A DNA stretch of 22,810 bases from a virus: positions 1 to 22,810 of IMG/VR virus record IMGVR_UViG_3300042473_000204; one strand, 5' to 3'. The notes under the pieces were generated by a model. That model searched no databases. It saw nothing but the letters and a program-made list of their open reading frames with translations, and was not told the DNA's origin. Shown here one piece after another: positions 7,290 to 13,590 of the stretch (the stretch's first letter is position 1; every line of letters begins with the position of its first letter). The position numbers and the translations under genes are program-made.

Positions 7290-7512
7290 TCTGCGTGATC
7301 ACTTATTCTCAGCATTAGAGAGATTAGATAATGATGAGCTCACAATGGAGGAGCTTAATAAGGAAATTGAAAAAGCACAGGCAGTGGCAACAATTGGATC
7401 TGTTATCATCCAGAGTGCAAAGATTGAGGTTGATTACATCAAGGCAACCGGCATGATTGAGTCAAGCTCTGAACTATTCAAAGGTATTAACGAACAAAAG
7501 AGATTATCATGA
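7267..7512 (+). CDS. small conserved phage protein, helical
   Basis: An 81-residue protein starting MARNKINDLRDHLFSALERL, with further helical segments (MEELNKEIEKAQAVATIG, then VIIQSAKIEVDYIKATG). I recall very similar proteins in phages of Bacteroidota, but no function is known. The sequence is charged and alpha-helical without motifs. It overlaps the HNH gene by 23 bases and the next gene by ATGA, so it belongs to the same operon. Confidence 0.65.
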   Translation: MARNKINDLRDHLFSALERLDNDELTMEELNKEIEKAQAVATIGSVIIQSAKIEVDYIKATGMIESSSELFKGINEQKRLS

Positions 7513-7784
7513 AAACAGCATTACAGCAAGCATTTGCAAGATTAGAGGAGTTACATCCATCACTGTTTGACATACACACTGAGAAAGGCAGGACATTTGT
7601 CAATGAGTTTAGTAAGTTTTTAGAGGTGGAGAGGGAGCAGATATTAGATTCGAGACTTGATGGTTTCAAAAATTCAGCAGAAGGATGGAATGGTGAATAT
7701 CCATTTGAAGGAATGACAGATTATTACATTTCATTAGACATTAAAAATGATGATTATTACAACGAAACCTTTAAATCAGAATAG
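7509..7784 (+). CDS. cassette-array small protein 1 (MKTA...YYNETFKSE)
   Basis: A 91-residue acidic helical protein starting MKTALQQAFARLEELHP and ending NDDYYNETFKSE. Start and end match those of the ORFs at 8365 and 8561, while the middle differs. An EVEREQILDSRLDG segment corresponds to VEQEQINNAHYEG and MEKQQIKNAYYTG in the other two, which points to a shared ancestral fold. The DNA across its stop and the next start (7758-7791) is repeated at the later junctions. Function unknown. Confidence 0.65.
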   Translation: MKTALQQAFARLEELHPSLFDIHTEKGRTFVNEFSKFLEVEREQILDSRLDGFKNSAEGWNGEYPFEGMTDYYISLDIKNDDYYNETFKSE

Positions 7785-7791
7785 AATGAAA
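7758..7791 (+). repeat. junction repeat copy 1
   Basis: A 34-base sequence identical to 8533-8566. It covers the last codons (YNETFKSE), TAG, one A and ATGAAA of the next ORF, so it spans the end of one gene and the start of the next. Confidence 0.85.
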
Positions 7792-8142
7792 GCAAATGAA
7801 TTGAGAATAGGTAATATTGTAAGTATGCATAGATATATTGGAAACTATTGGAGCTGGACATTTATTTCTCATGAAGATATTTATAGTATTGCTTGCGGTA
7901 ATGAAAAGAACTATAATCCAATACCACTAACAGAAGAATGGTTATTGAAGTTTGGAGCAAAAGAATTAAATGCCAAAAGAGATGTTTTAAAAGAGTTTGT
8001 TTTAAAAACAGTTAGAATTGAAATGTCTAATAGTGGTAATTTTTACTATAAAAATTCAAAATTAATTTTAGAATCAGTCCACCAATTGCAAAACCTTTAC
8101 TTTGCATTAACAGGTAAAGAATTAACCTTTAAATCAGAATAG
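7786..8142 (+). CDS. small phage protein of the MKANELRIGN type
   Basis: A 118-residue protein from the ATG two bases after the previous stop. It has the pattern I recall from a common but unnamed small-protein family of Bacteroidota phages: MKANELRIGN at the start, PLTEEWLLKFGA in the middle (about residues 50-61) and VHQLQNLYFALTGKEL near the end. Its last residues, LTFKSE, and the DNA below them match the unrelated neighbours' YYNETFKSE ends, so the 3' end seems to have been joined to a shared junction. Upstream in-frame ATGs at 7747 onward lie inside the previous gene and are unlikely starts. Confidence 0.75.
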   Translation: MKANELRIGNIVSMHRYIGNYWSWTFISHEDIYSIACGNEKNYNPIPLTEEWLLKFGAKELNAKRDVLKEFVLKTVRIEMSNSGNFYYKNSKLILESVHQLQNLYFALTGKELTFKSE

Positions 8143-8145
8143 AAT
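8124..8145 (+). repeat. junction repeat copy 2 (short)
   Basis: A 22-base match to the core of the other junctions (AACCTTTAAATCAG plus the TAG and GAAT). Here the downstream part is lost: instead of ATGAAA a hairpin follows. Confidence 0.8.
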
Positions 8146-8174
8146 ACCATAACGAGCGCATCCTCGAAATGGTA
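8145..8174 (+). other. hairpin in the gap of the cassette array
   Basis: TACCAT (8145-8150) pairs with ATGGTA (8169-8174), and inside it GAG (8154-8156) pairs with CTC (8163-8165), separated by a symmetric 3x3 internal loop. It fills most of the only non-coding gap of the array. No T-run follows, so it is not an ordinary terminator. Confidence 0.5.
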
Positions 8175-8189
8175 GTAAAATAAAATAAA

Positions 8190-8420
8190 ATGGAAATACA
8201 GAAAATAAAAAAGCGGTTACAGACAATTGAAAAAGAACTTGAAAAAGTAAGGAATTATAGTGCTCAAGCTGATGGCTGGCAAACACAACGCTTTGCAAAG
8301 AAGTCAAGGAAATATGATTATTTAGCATTAGAAAAATTTGAATTACAGAAAAAACTTGAAGAATATGAAAACAGCAGTAGAACAATTTACATTAGCCTTA
8401 ATAAGAGCAAAGGCAATTAA
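8190..8420 (+). CDS. coiled-coil small protein with a chimeric C-terminus
   Basis: A 76-residue protein: IQKIKKRLQTIEKELEKV and LEKFELQKKLEEYE are coiled-coil-like segments flanking a central DGWQTQRFAKKSRKYDY. From residue 60 onward the codons lie, in another frame, inside the next ORF, which begins at 8365 exactly where a 103-base repeat begins. The last ~17 residues (SSRTIYISLNKSKGN) are therefore probably not original: the gene was cut when the repeat unit was joined to it. Family unknown. Confidence 0.6.
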   Translation: MEIQKIKKRLQTIEKELEKVRNYSAQADGWQTQRFAKKSRKYDYLALEKFELQKKLEEYENSSRTIYISLNKSKGN

Positions 8421-8467
8421 ACCCAGTGCAACAAAAGATTTTGTAAAAGCAAATACAGATGCATTGG
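8365..8467 (+). repeat. 103-base direct repeat, copy 1
   Basis: Identical base for base to 8760-8862, 395 bases downstream. It begins exactly at the ATG of the small ORF and encodes its first 34 residues, then diverges. Confidence 0.95.
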
Positions 8468-8559
8468 CAGTTGAGCAAGAACAAATTAATAATGCACATT
8501 ATGAAGGTAGTGAAAATTACAGGAGACAATACTACAACGAAACCTTTAAATCAGAATAG
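8365..8559 (+). CDS. cassette-array small protein 2 (MKTAVEQF...YYNETFKSE)
   Basis: A 64-residue protein starting inside the previous gene. Its first 34 residues (MKTAVEQFTLALIRAKAI to NTDAL) are encoded by the 103-base repeat and are identical to those of the ORF at 8760. Its C-terminal half (VEQEQINNAHYEG, then QYYNETFKSE) matches the family pattern of the ORFs at 7509 and 8561. It reads as a recombinant of an N-terminal and a C-terminal module. Function unknown. Confidence 0.65.
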   Translation: MKTAVEQFTLALIRAKAIKPSATKDFVKANTDALAVEQEQINNAHYEGSENYRRQYYNETFKSE

Positions 8560-8578
8560 AATGAAAACAGCAGTAGAA
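8530..8578 (+). repeat. junction repeat copy 3
   Basis: 49 bases identical to 8729-8777, covering YYNETFKSE, stop, one A, and MKTAVE of the next ORF. Confidence 0.9.
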
Positions 8579-8758
8579 TGGTTGATTGAAAAAATGTCTT
8601 TAGAAGATGTTTGTAAATACTCTAATGAATTAGCAGAAGCCAAAGAAATGGAGAAGCAGCAGATAAAAAATGCTTATTACACTGGTGGCGATGATGTTGA
8701 AGATAACAGAGATAGAGAAGCTGAAAATTACTACAACGAAACCTTTAAATCAGAATAG
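8561..8758 (+). CDS. cassette-array small protein 3 (MKTAVEW...YYNETFKSE)
   Basis: A 65-residue acidic protein. It starts MKTAVEWLIEKM, has the central AKEMEKQQIKNAYYTGGDD that I recall from many Bacteroidota phage small ORFs, and ends ENYYNETFKSE. It may be the archetype of the local family, since both ends and the core are intact. It begins two bases after the previous stop. No metal site or membrane segment; function unknown. Confidence 0.7.
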   Translation: MKTAVEWLIEKMSLEDVCKYSNELAEAKEMEKQQIKNAYYTGGDDVEDNRDREAENYYNETFKSE

Positions 8759-8777
8759 AATGAAAACAGCAGTAGAA
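8729..8777 (+). repeat. junction repeat copy 4
   Basis: 49 bases identical to 8530-8578; its downstream part runs on into the second copy of the 103-base repeat. Confidence 0.9.
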
Positions 8778-8862
8778 CAATTTACATTAGCCTTAATAAG
8801 AGCAAAGGCAATTAAACCCAGTGCAACAAAAGATTTTGTAAAAGCAAATACAGATGCATTGG
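8760..8862 (+). repeat. 103-base direct repeat, copy 2
   Basis: Identical to 8365-8467. Both copies start at the ATG; after TTGG they diverge (CAGTTG against AAATAG). Confidence 0.95.
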
Positions 8863-8981
8863 AAATAGAAATTAAACAAGCACATGAATATGCTGAATTT
8901 GCAATTAGATGTGATAGAAAAGATATGAAAATATTAAACTTTGATGGATATATTAAACTTAATTCAGAACAATGCAAATAA
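8760..8981 (+). CDS. cassette-array small protein 4, variant C-terminus
   Basis: A 73-residue protein whose first 34 residues equal those of the ORF at 8365, followed by a different C-terminal half (KQAHEYAEFAIRCDRKDMKI). It lacks the YYNETFKSE ending and is the last member of the array. The new ending shows that the same N-terminal module can carry different C-terminal halves. It overlaps the next micro-ORF by 10 bases. Confidence 0.65.
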   Translation: MKTAVEQFTLALIRAKAIKPSATKDFVKANTDALEIEIKQAHEYAEFAIRCDRKDMKILNFDGYIKLNSEQCK

Positions 8982-9043
8982 CAAACCCAACACGTTTAGT
9001 CTTAGCATGGAAGGCTATGGCATACACATTAAAATTTAATTGA
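8972..9043 (+). CDS. possible 23-residue micro-ORF
   Basis: ATG at 8972 opens MQITNPTRLVLAWKAMAYT and ends at 9041-9043, one base before the next ATG. Only position in the operon supports it. It may be a remnant or a peptide read by coupling. Confidence 0.3.
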   Translation: MQITNPTRLVLAWKAMAYTLKFN

Positions 9044-9044
9044 T

Positions 9045-9170
9045 ATGACAGCAAAACAAATTAGGTGGTCACGAATAATTAAGCACTCAATACAGTATTT
9101 TTTTACACTGAATAAAATCTACAAATATGAGATTGAGCATTATTATTACATGGTAAAATTTAAATTATAA
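9045..9170 (+). CDS. 41-residue small basic protein
   Basis: Starts MTAKQIRWSRIIKHSIQYFF, one base after the previous stop, and ends with Tyr/Lys-rich EHYYYMVKFKL. It is aromatic and basic with no clear membrane helix. Unrecognised; real by position and spacing, but unproven. Confidence 0.4.
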   Translation: MTAKQIRWSRIIKHSIQYFFTLNKIYKYEIEHYYYMVKFKL

Positions 9171-9174
9171 GACA

Positions 9175-9258
9175 ATGGCAGAAGAGGCTAAAATGGCACT
9201 GTTACTTTTCACAGTGGGAATAATATTAATACTTATAGGATTATGGAAGAAATCTTAA
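9175..9258 (+). CDS. 27-residue single-pass membrane micro-protein
   Basis: MAEEAKM followed by one hydrophobic helix (LLLFTVGIILILIGLW) and a KKS end, so probably N-out. It overlaps the ATG of the DnaA-IV-like gene by 16 bases. It resembles the 29-residue membrane micro-protein at 6353 in plan but not in sequence. Function unknown. Confidence 0.45.
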   Translation: MAEEAKMALLLFTVGIILILIGLWKKS

Positions 9259-9611
9259 AATACATTGAGGATAACAACCTCAAAGCGAGACACAGATACA
9301 GAAAATACAGTTACAAAAGATTTTACCTGTACAACCTGCTAAGGAATGAAGGGTTCACTCTTTATGATATAGCAAATATGTTTGAAAGGGATCATGCAAC
9401 TGTAATCTATGGCATCAAAACACACAAAGATTTGATTTCAGTTAAGGATAAACTTTACCTTGATCATGTTGATGAGTTGATTGTCATGTTTGAGTCAACA
9501 CCTAAGTCATACAGTTTAGTAACAGATGTTATCAACTGTTATAGTTTAGAGAGATTGAAGAAAATTAAGTTCAGAATTAAAAACAACATGTATAAAGATA
9601 TATCTTTGTAG
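9243..9611 (+). CDS. DnaA domain-IV-like DNA-binding protein, candidate replication initiator
   Basis: A 122-residue protein. Residues about 24-64 match the plan of the C-terminal DNA-binding domain of DnaA: a basic helix (YKRFYLYNLLRNEG), then FTLYDIANMF and the signature helix ERDHATVIYGIK, which parallels GGRDHTTVLHA of bacterial DnaA. The bases-contacting Asp-His pair is kept (D50, H51), while the following Thr of E. coli DnaA is Ala here (A52), so the preferred site may differ from the usual DnaA box. There is no AAA+ ATPase domain; residues 65-122 are unassigned and helical. It lies directly upstream of the iteron region at 9723-9924, which suggests an initiator, an origin-binding regulator, or a decoy of host DnaA. 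Confidence 0.75.
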   Translation: MEEILKYIEDNNLKARHRYRKYSYKRFYLYNLLRNEGFTLYDIANMFERDHATVIYGIKTHKDLISVKDKLYLDHVDELIVMFESTPKSYSLVTDVINCYSLERLKKIKFRIKNNMYKDISL

Positions 9612-9641
9612 TCATACTGTTTGATTTTATTTATTGAAAAG

Positions 9642-9672
9642 ACCCTCTTTGCACTGCATGGAGGGTTTTTTT
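9642..9672 (+). terminator. intrinsic terminator after the accessory operon
   Basis: ACCCTC (9642-9647) pairs with GAGGGT (9661-9666), and a run of seven T follows (9666-9672). It closes the operon that starts at the 5944 promoter and separates it from the candidate origin. Confidence 0.85.
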
Positions 9673-9722
9673 GTGCTTTATTGCAATAGTAAAGTATTTT
9701 ATAACTAATTGATAATCAACAC

Positions 9723-9924
9723 TTGCAAGGGTAACAATGGTAAAAATGCTTTTTTTGAAAACTTTAAATAGAAATAATTTATTTTTATTTTTAAAATAAA
9801 ATATTATTTATCTCATATATAATTAAAATTTTTACCCTTGTATCCCTTGCAACCCAGTAAAACATTGACTTTTTACCCTTGCTTTACCCTTGCAAAATTA
9901 GATTTTACCCTTGCACCCCTTGCA
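9723..9924. repeat. iteron-like repeats of TTTACCCTTGCA (candidate origin region)
   Basis: One inverted copy at 9723-9734 (TTGCAAGGGTAA) and direct copies at 9831-9840, 9872-9882, 9883-9895 and 9904-9915, with degenerate units at 9841-9852 (TATCCCTTGCAA) and 9915-9924 (ACCCCTTGCA). Copies at 9872 and 9883 touch each other. Between the inverted copy and the first direct copy lies a 92% A+T tract. This is the layout of iteron origins: initiator sites beside a melting region. It fills the 410-base gap 9612-10021 together with a terminator and a promoter. Confidence 0.75.
9741..9830. other. AT-rich tract, candidate DNA-unwinding element
   Basis: By hand count, 83 of 90 bases are A or T, well above the surrounding ~65%. 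It is flanked on both sides by iteron copies and contains no ORF. Confidence 0.55.
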
Positions 9925-9950
9925 TATATGTTTTTTTATTTTTATATTTG
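9920..9950 (+). promoter_or_regulatory. promoter for the primase-helicase operon, overlapping the last iteron
   Basis: TTG at 9920-9922 and TATATTTG at 9943-9950 with a 20-base spacer fit the Bacteroidota promoter pattern. The TTG is part of the last iteron copy, so the iteron-binding protein would be expected to affect this promoter. The leader of about 65-90 bases after it contains a possible hairpin (TTCACGTT at 9989-9996 with AACGTGAG at 10019-10026). Confidence 0.65.
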
Positions 9951-10045
9951 CAAAGTGTAGTTTAGGCTTAGCGGCTTGACGCAAGTGGTTCACGTTCCAG
10001 CTGCACTCTTTTTTTAACAACGTGAGCAAAAACGTAAAAAATATT

Positions 10046-12172
10046 ATGATTAGTTATTGGATTAGTGTAAAAGACACAAAAAAAGATTTTGAACGTACAT
10101 CAGTTGATGAACTTTTAAATCGTATCAAGAATGGTTATTGGAAAGACCAAGTTGAACTGGTTCGTTCTGAACAAGATGAAGCAAGAAAAAAACAACAAAA
10201 GGCTGTACTTCCAAGTGTAACTATCGGTGGAGTATTTAATGAAAGAAAAGAACAAGGACTTGAAAAGCATTCAGGTTTTATCTGTATTGATGTTGATAAT
10301 TATACAGATAGATCTAAAATAAATGATGATCCATATACATATGCTTTATTTAGTTCTGTTGGAGGTAATGGATTTGCAGTTATTTGCAAAGTTGACCCAT
10401 TAAAACATAAAGAATCTTATAATTTTATTGCTGAACATTATTTTTTAAATTATGGAATAACAGTTGATCCAGCTCCAAAGAATGTTGCAAGCTGTAGATT
10501 TGTAAGTTATGACCCGGATTTGTTTTTAAATACAAAATCCAAAAAATCAAAGTACAAAATTGAAAAGAAAAGACTGCCTAAAAACATTTCTATAATTGTA
10601 CCTAAAACAGATATTGGTGAATTAGTAAATCAAGTCACCAAATCAGTGGCCGATGAATATCATGATTATTTAGCTTTGTCATTTTCAATTGCTGTTGGAT
10701 TTGATAATGATGGCCGCGAGTATTTTCACAAACTTTGTAGTTTTTCAGATAAGTATGATCCAGCTCAAACAGATAAGCAGTATGATATTGCTTTAAAAAG
10801 AACTGGAACGGGTATAACAGTAGGTACATTTTACTATTTTCTTAAAAAAGGTGGTGCTGATTTAACAAAATACAATTCAGATAAAGCAATTTCAAGTGTG
10901 AAACTGGCTAAAAGAATGAATACACCAAAGGTAGAAGTTGTTAAAGAGCTGGCAAGAGAGAAAAATATTGATGAAAATGAAGCTCTTGAGATAGTAAATG
11001 AAATTTTTGAGCGTAATGATATGGATATTAGGCATGAAGGAGGTGCTGAAAATATGATTATCAACTGTTCTAATTTTATTTTAAAACGGTTTAACATTAG
11101 AAAAAATCTAATTAGCAGAAAATATGAGTGGAATGGGATACCAATGTATGATAAAGAATTTAATACGGTTTTCCTTGAATGCAGAATGACCTTTGATGAT
11201 AAGTCTATAACATTTGATATTGTAAATCGTATAATTCAATCAGTTGCTATACCAGAATACAATCCATTTTTTGAATATATTGAAGCAAATAAGCATAGAA
11301 TTTCAACTGGAAACATTCAAAAATTATGTGATTCTGTAAAAAGTAACACATCATTAAAAGATAGATTTATTAGAAAGTGGATGATTGGAATTGTAGCATG
11401 TATTTATGGCAATCCTGTACGTTCAGTTTTAGCATTAACAGGCGGTCAAAATACAGGAAAAACAGAATGGTTTAGACGATTACTTCCAAGTGCACTTCAA
11501 CCTTATTATGCTGAATCAAATTTAGATAGAGGTAAAGATGATGAACTATTGATGTGTGAAAAACTCATTGTCATGGATGATGAGATGGGAGGTAAGTCAA
11601 AGCAAGATGAAAAGAAATTCAAAGAATTAACATCAAAAAATTATTTTTCTCTTAGAGCTGCTTATGGTAGATATAATGAAGATTATAAAAGACTGGCTAT
11701 TTTATGTGGCACATCAAATGACCATCAGTTAATAAATGATTCAACAGGTAACACAAGAATTTTACCCATAGAGGTAGTGTCTATTGATCATGCTTTATAC
11801 AATTCAATTGATAAAGATGATTTATTTATGGAGTTACATCGTGCATACACAAGTGGTGAGGTGTATAATTTAGTTGAAACTGAATTAAGTATTTTGAATG
11901 AAGTAGGTAGATCATTTGAATCTATACCATTTGAACGTGAGTTGATATTGAAATTTTTTGAAATACCATACAATAGAGGTGAATGGCTAACAGCAACTGA
12001 AATAAAGGATATTATTGAAACATATTCAAAACAGCGAATACTTTCTATGAAAAAATTAGGAAGTGAATTGAAACAAACTTTTGGAAATCCTATGTTTAAA
12101 GATAGGTCAAACAAATATTATGTAGAGAGAAAGTCTGAAATTATGGATCCATTTAATACTTTTTCGCTATGA
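10046..12172 (+). CDS. BT4734-like primase / VapE-like helicase
   Basis: A 708-residue replication protein. The N-terminal part (about 1-150) looks like the BT4734-like/VirE-N domain, with a FICIDVDNY strand holding D82 and D84, and NGFAVICKVD after it; this domain is thought to be related to primases, which I hold with moderate confidence. A linker follows, then a VapE-type SF3-like ATPase: Walker A GGQNTGKT at 466-473, Walker B LIVMDDE at 507-513, then a polar motif CGTSND near 555. The C-terminus (after about 620) is a small winged-helix-like region. I chose ATG 10046 because A-rich sequence precedes it; a GTG at 10022 would add eight residues. It overlaps the helicase gene by ATGA. Glu codons are almost all GAA, unlike most of the window. 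Confidence 0.85.
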   Translation: MISYWISVKDTKKDFERTSVDELLNRIKNGYWKDQVELVRSEQDEARKKQQKAVLPSVTIGGVFNERKEQGLEKHSGFICIDVDNYTDRSKINDDPYTYALFSSVGGNGFAVICKVDPLKHKESYNFIAEHYFLNYGITVDPAPKNVASCRFVSYDPDLFLNTKSKKSKYKIEKKRLPKNISIIVPKTDIGELVNQVTKSVADEYHDYLALSFSIAVGFDNDGREYFHKLCSFSDKYDPAQTDKQYDIALKRTGTGITVGTFYYFLKKGGADLTKYNSDKAISSVKLAKRMNTPKVEVVKELAREKNIDENEALEIVNEIFERNDMDIRHEGGAENMIINCSNFILKRFNIRKNLISRKYEWNGIPMYDKEFNTVFLECRMTFDDKSITFDIVNRIIQSVAIPEYNPFFEYIEANKHRISTGNIQKLCDSVKSNTSLKDRFIRKWMIGIVACIYGNPVRSVLALTGGQNTGKTEWFRRLLPSALQPYYAESNLDRGKDDELLMCEKLIVMDDEMGGKSKQDEKKFKELTSKNYFSLRAAYGRYNEDYKRLAILCGTSNDHQLINDSTGNTRILPIEVVSIDHALYNSIDKDDLFMELHRAYTSGEVYNLVETELSILNEVGRSFESIPFERELILKFFEIPYNRGEWLTATEIKDIIETYSKQRILSMKKLGSELKQTFGNPMFKDRSNKYYVERKSEIMDPFNTFSL

Positions 12173-13590
12173 TAGAATTGTATGATTATCAGAAACAGTA
12201 TATTTCAGAAATAAAAAAACACTTTGCAAATGGCAAAAAGCGTTTAGTATTATGTTCTGCAACTGGAAGTGGAAAAACAGTGATGTTTAGCTACATGACA
12301 AAACAAGCCTTTGAAAAAAATAAAAGGATTTTAATTTTAACAGATAGAAAAGAATTATTTAGTCAATCAAGTGGTGCACTGGTTGAAATGGGATTGCATT
12401 GTAATGAGATAAAGCCAAACAAAAAAGTAGATTTTTCACATTCTTTGTATGTTGGTATGATCCAAACAGTCACACGTAGAATTAAGAATGTAGAATATCA
12501 AGAATTAATTAAATCATTAGATTTGATTATTTTGGATGAAGCTCACAAATCTATATTTGATCCTATCTTTGAATATGTTTCAGATAAAACATTTGTAATT
12601 GGAGCAACAGCAACACCTCATCGTGAAGGAAAACAACAATCACTTGATAAATTTTACGATGAAATAGTTCAGGTGATAGACACACCAGATTTGATTATCA
12701 AAGAGAAATTATCACCATGCAAAACTTATGGAGTAAAAGTAGATTTATCTGGCATAAAAACTAAAAGTGGTGATTATGATGAGAAATCGATGGCCGACAA
12801 ATTCAGTGAAATAAAGTTATTTCATGGAGTATATGAAAATTATATAAGAATTTGTAATGGTAAAAAAGCAATTGTATTTGCTCCAAATGTAGAAAGCAGT
12901 CGCGAACTTGTTAATGACTGGACAGATTCAGGACTTCCAATAAAACATGTTGATTGCTACATGACAGATTTAGAACGAAAAGAAATAATTGAATGGTTTA
13001 AAAATACTGATGGTGCAATTATTTCAAACTATGGAATTTTAACTACCGGATTTGATGTTCCAAGTATTGAAGTAGTAATACTGTATAGAGCAACAAAATC
13101 ACTTCCTTTATTTTTACAAATGGTAGGAAGAGGATCAAGAATATCAGATGGCAAATATGAATTTATTTTACTTGATTTTGGTAATAATGTAAAAACTCAT
13201 AACTATTGGGAACATCCAAGACAATGGTCATTGAAAAAAAAAGAAAAGAAACAGGGAACTGCTCCAATTAAAGAATGTCCAAGTTGTTCTTTTTTAGTTC
13301 ATGCACCAGTAATGATATGTCCTGAATGTGGTCATGAATTTGAAAAATCTGAAAAAGAAAAAGAGCAACAAATAATTGCAGAATTAGTTTTGATGAGTGG
13401 TATTGACATAAAAAAACTTGCAGAAAAAGCATCAATACAACAACTAATTCAAATTCAAACAACAAAAGGATATCAAAAAAGCTGGATTTATCACTACTTA
13501 AAAACAGCTGATGATTTTAAAGAATATGGTAAAATAATGAAATATCACCATAGGTGGGCAACACATCAAATTCAAATGAGAAATTTATGA
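12169..13590 (+). CDS. SF2 DEAD/DEAH-box helicase with zinc ribbon
   Basis: A 473-residue protein with the superfamily-2 motif set: Q-like DYQKQYI (6-12), motif I ATGSGKT (31-37), motif II DEAH (123-126), motif III in FVIGATATPHR (142-152), and motif VI QMVGRGSR (317-324). A four-cysteine zinc ribbon follows (C370, C373, C384, C387; CPSC and CPEC) with a helical tail. This architecture is typical of phage helicases of the Res/SSL2 type placed beside replication nucleases. It overlaps its neighbours at both ends by ATGA and shares their GAA-rich codon use, so the three genes 10046-13931 behave as one block. Confidence 0.92.
   Translation: MIELYDYQKQYISEIKKHFANGKKRLVLCSATGSGKTVMFSYMTKQAFEKNKRILILTDRKELFSQSSGALVEMGLHCNEIKPNKKVDFSHSLYVGMIQTVTRRIKNVEYQELIKSLDLIILDEAHKSIFDPIFEYVSDKTFVIGATATPHREGKQQSLDKFYDEIVQVIDTPDLIIKEKLSPCKTYGVKVDLSGIKTKSGDYDEKSMADKFSEIKLFHGVYENYIRICNGKKAIVFAPNVESSRELVNDWTDSGLPIKHVDCYMTDLERKEIIEWFKNTDGAIISNYGILTTGFDVPSIEVVILYRATKSLPLFLQMVGRGSRISDGKYEFILLDFGNNVKTHNYWEHPRQWSLKKKEKKQGTAPIKECPSCSFLVHAPVMICPECGHEFEKSEKEKEQQIIAELVLMSGIDIKKLAEKASIQQLIQIQTTKGYQKSWIYHYLKTADDFKEYGKIMKYHHRWATHQIQMRNL

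Noticed and set aside
7509-8981. Integron-type gene cassettes
   Set aside because: The junctions are direct homologies inside coding ends, not attC sites, and no integrase gene is present.
9601-9608. TATCTTTG at the end of the DnaA-IV-like gene as a promoter
   Set aside because: No TTG at 19-20 bases upstream, and a terminator follows only about 35 bases later.
9723-9924. CRISPR array
   Set aside because: Repeats are about 12 bases, unevenly spaced, partly touching and in both orientations; no cas genes nearby.
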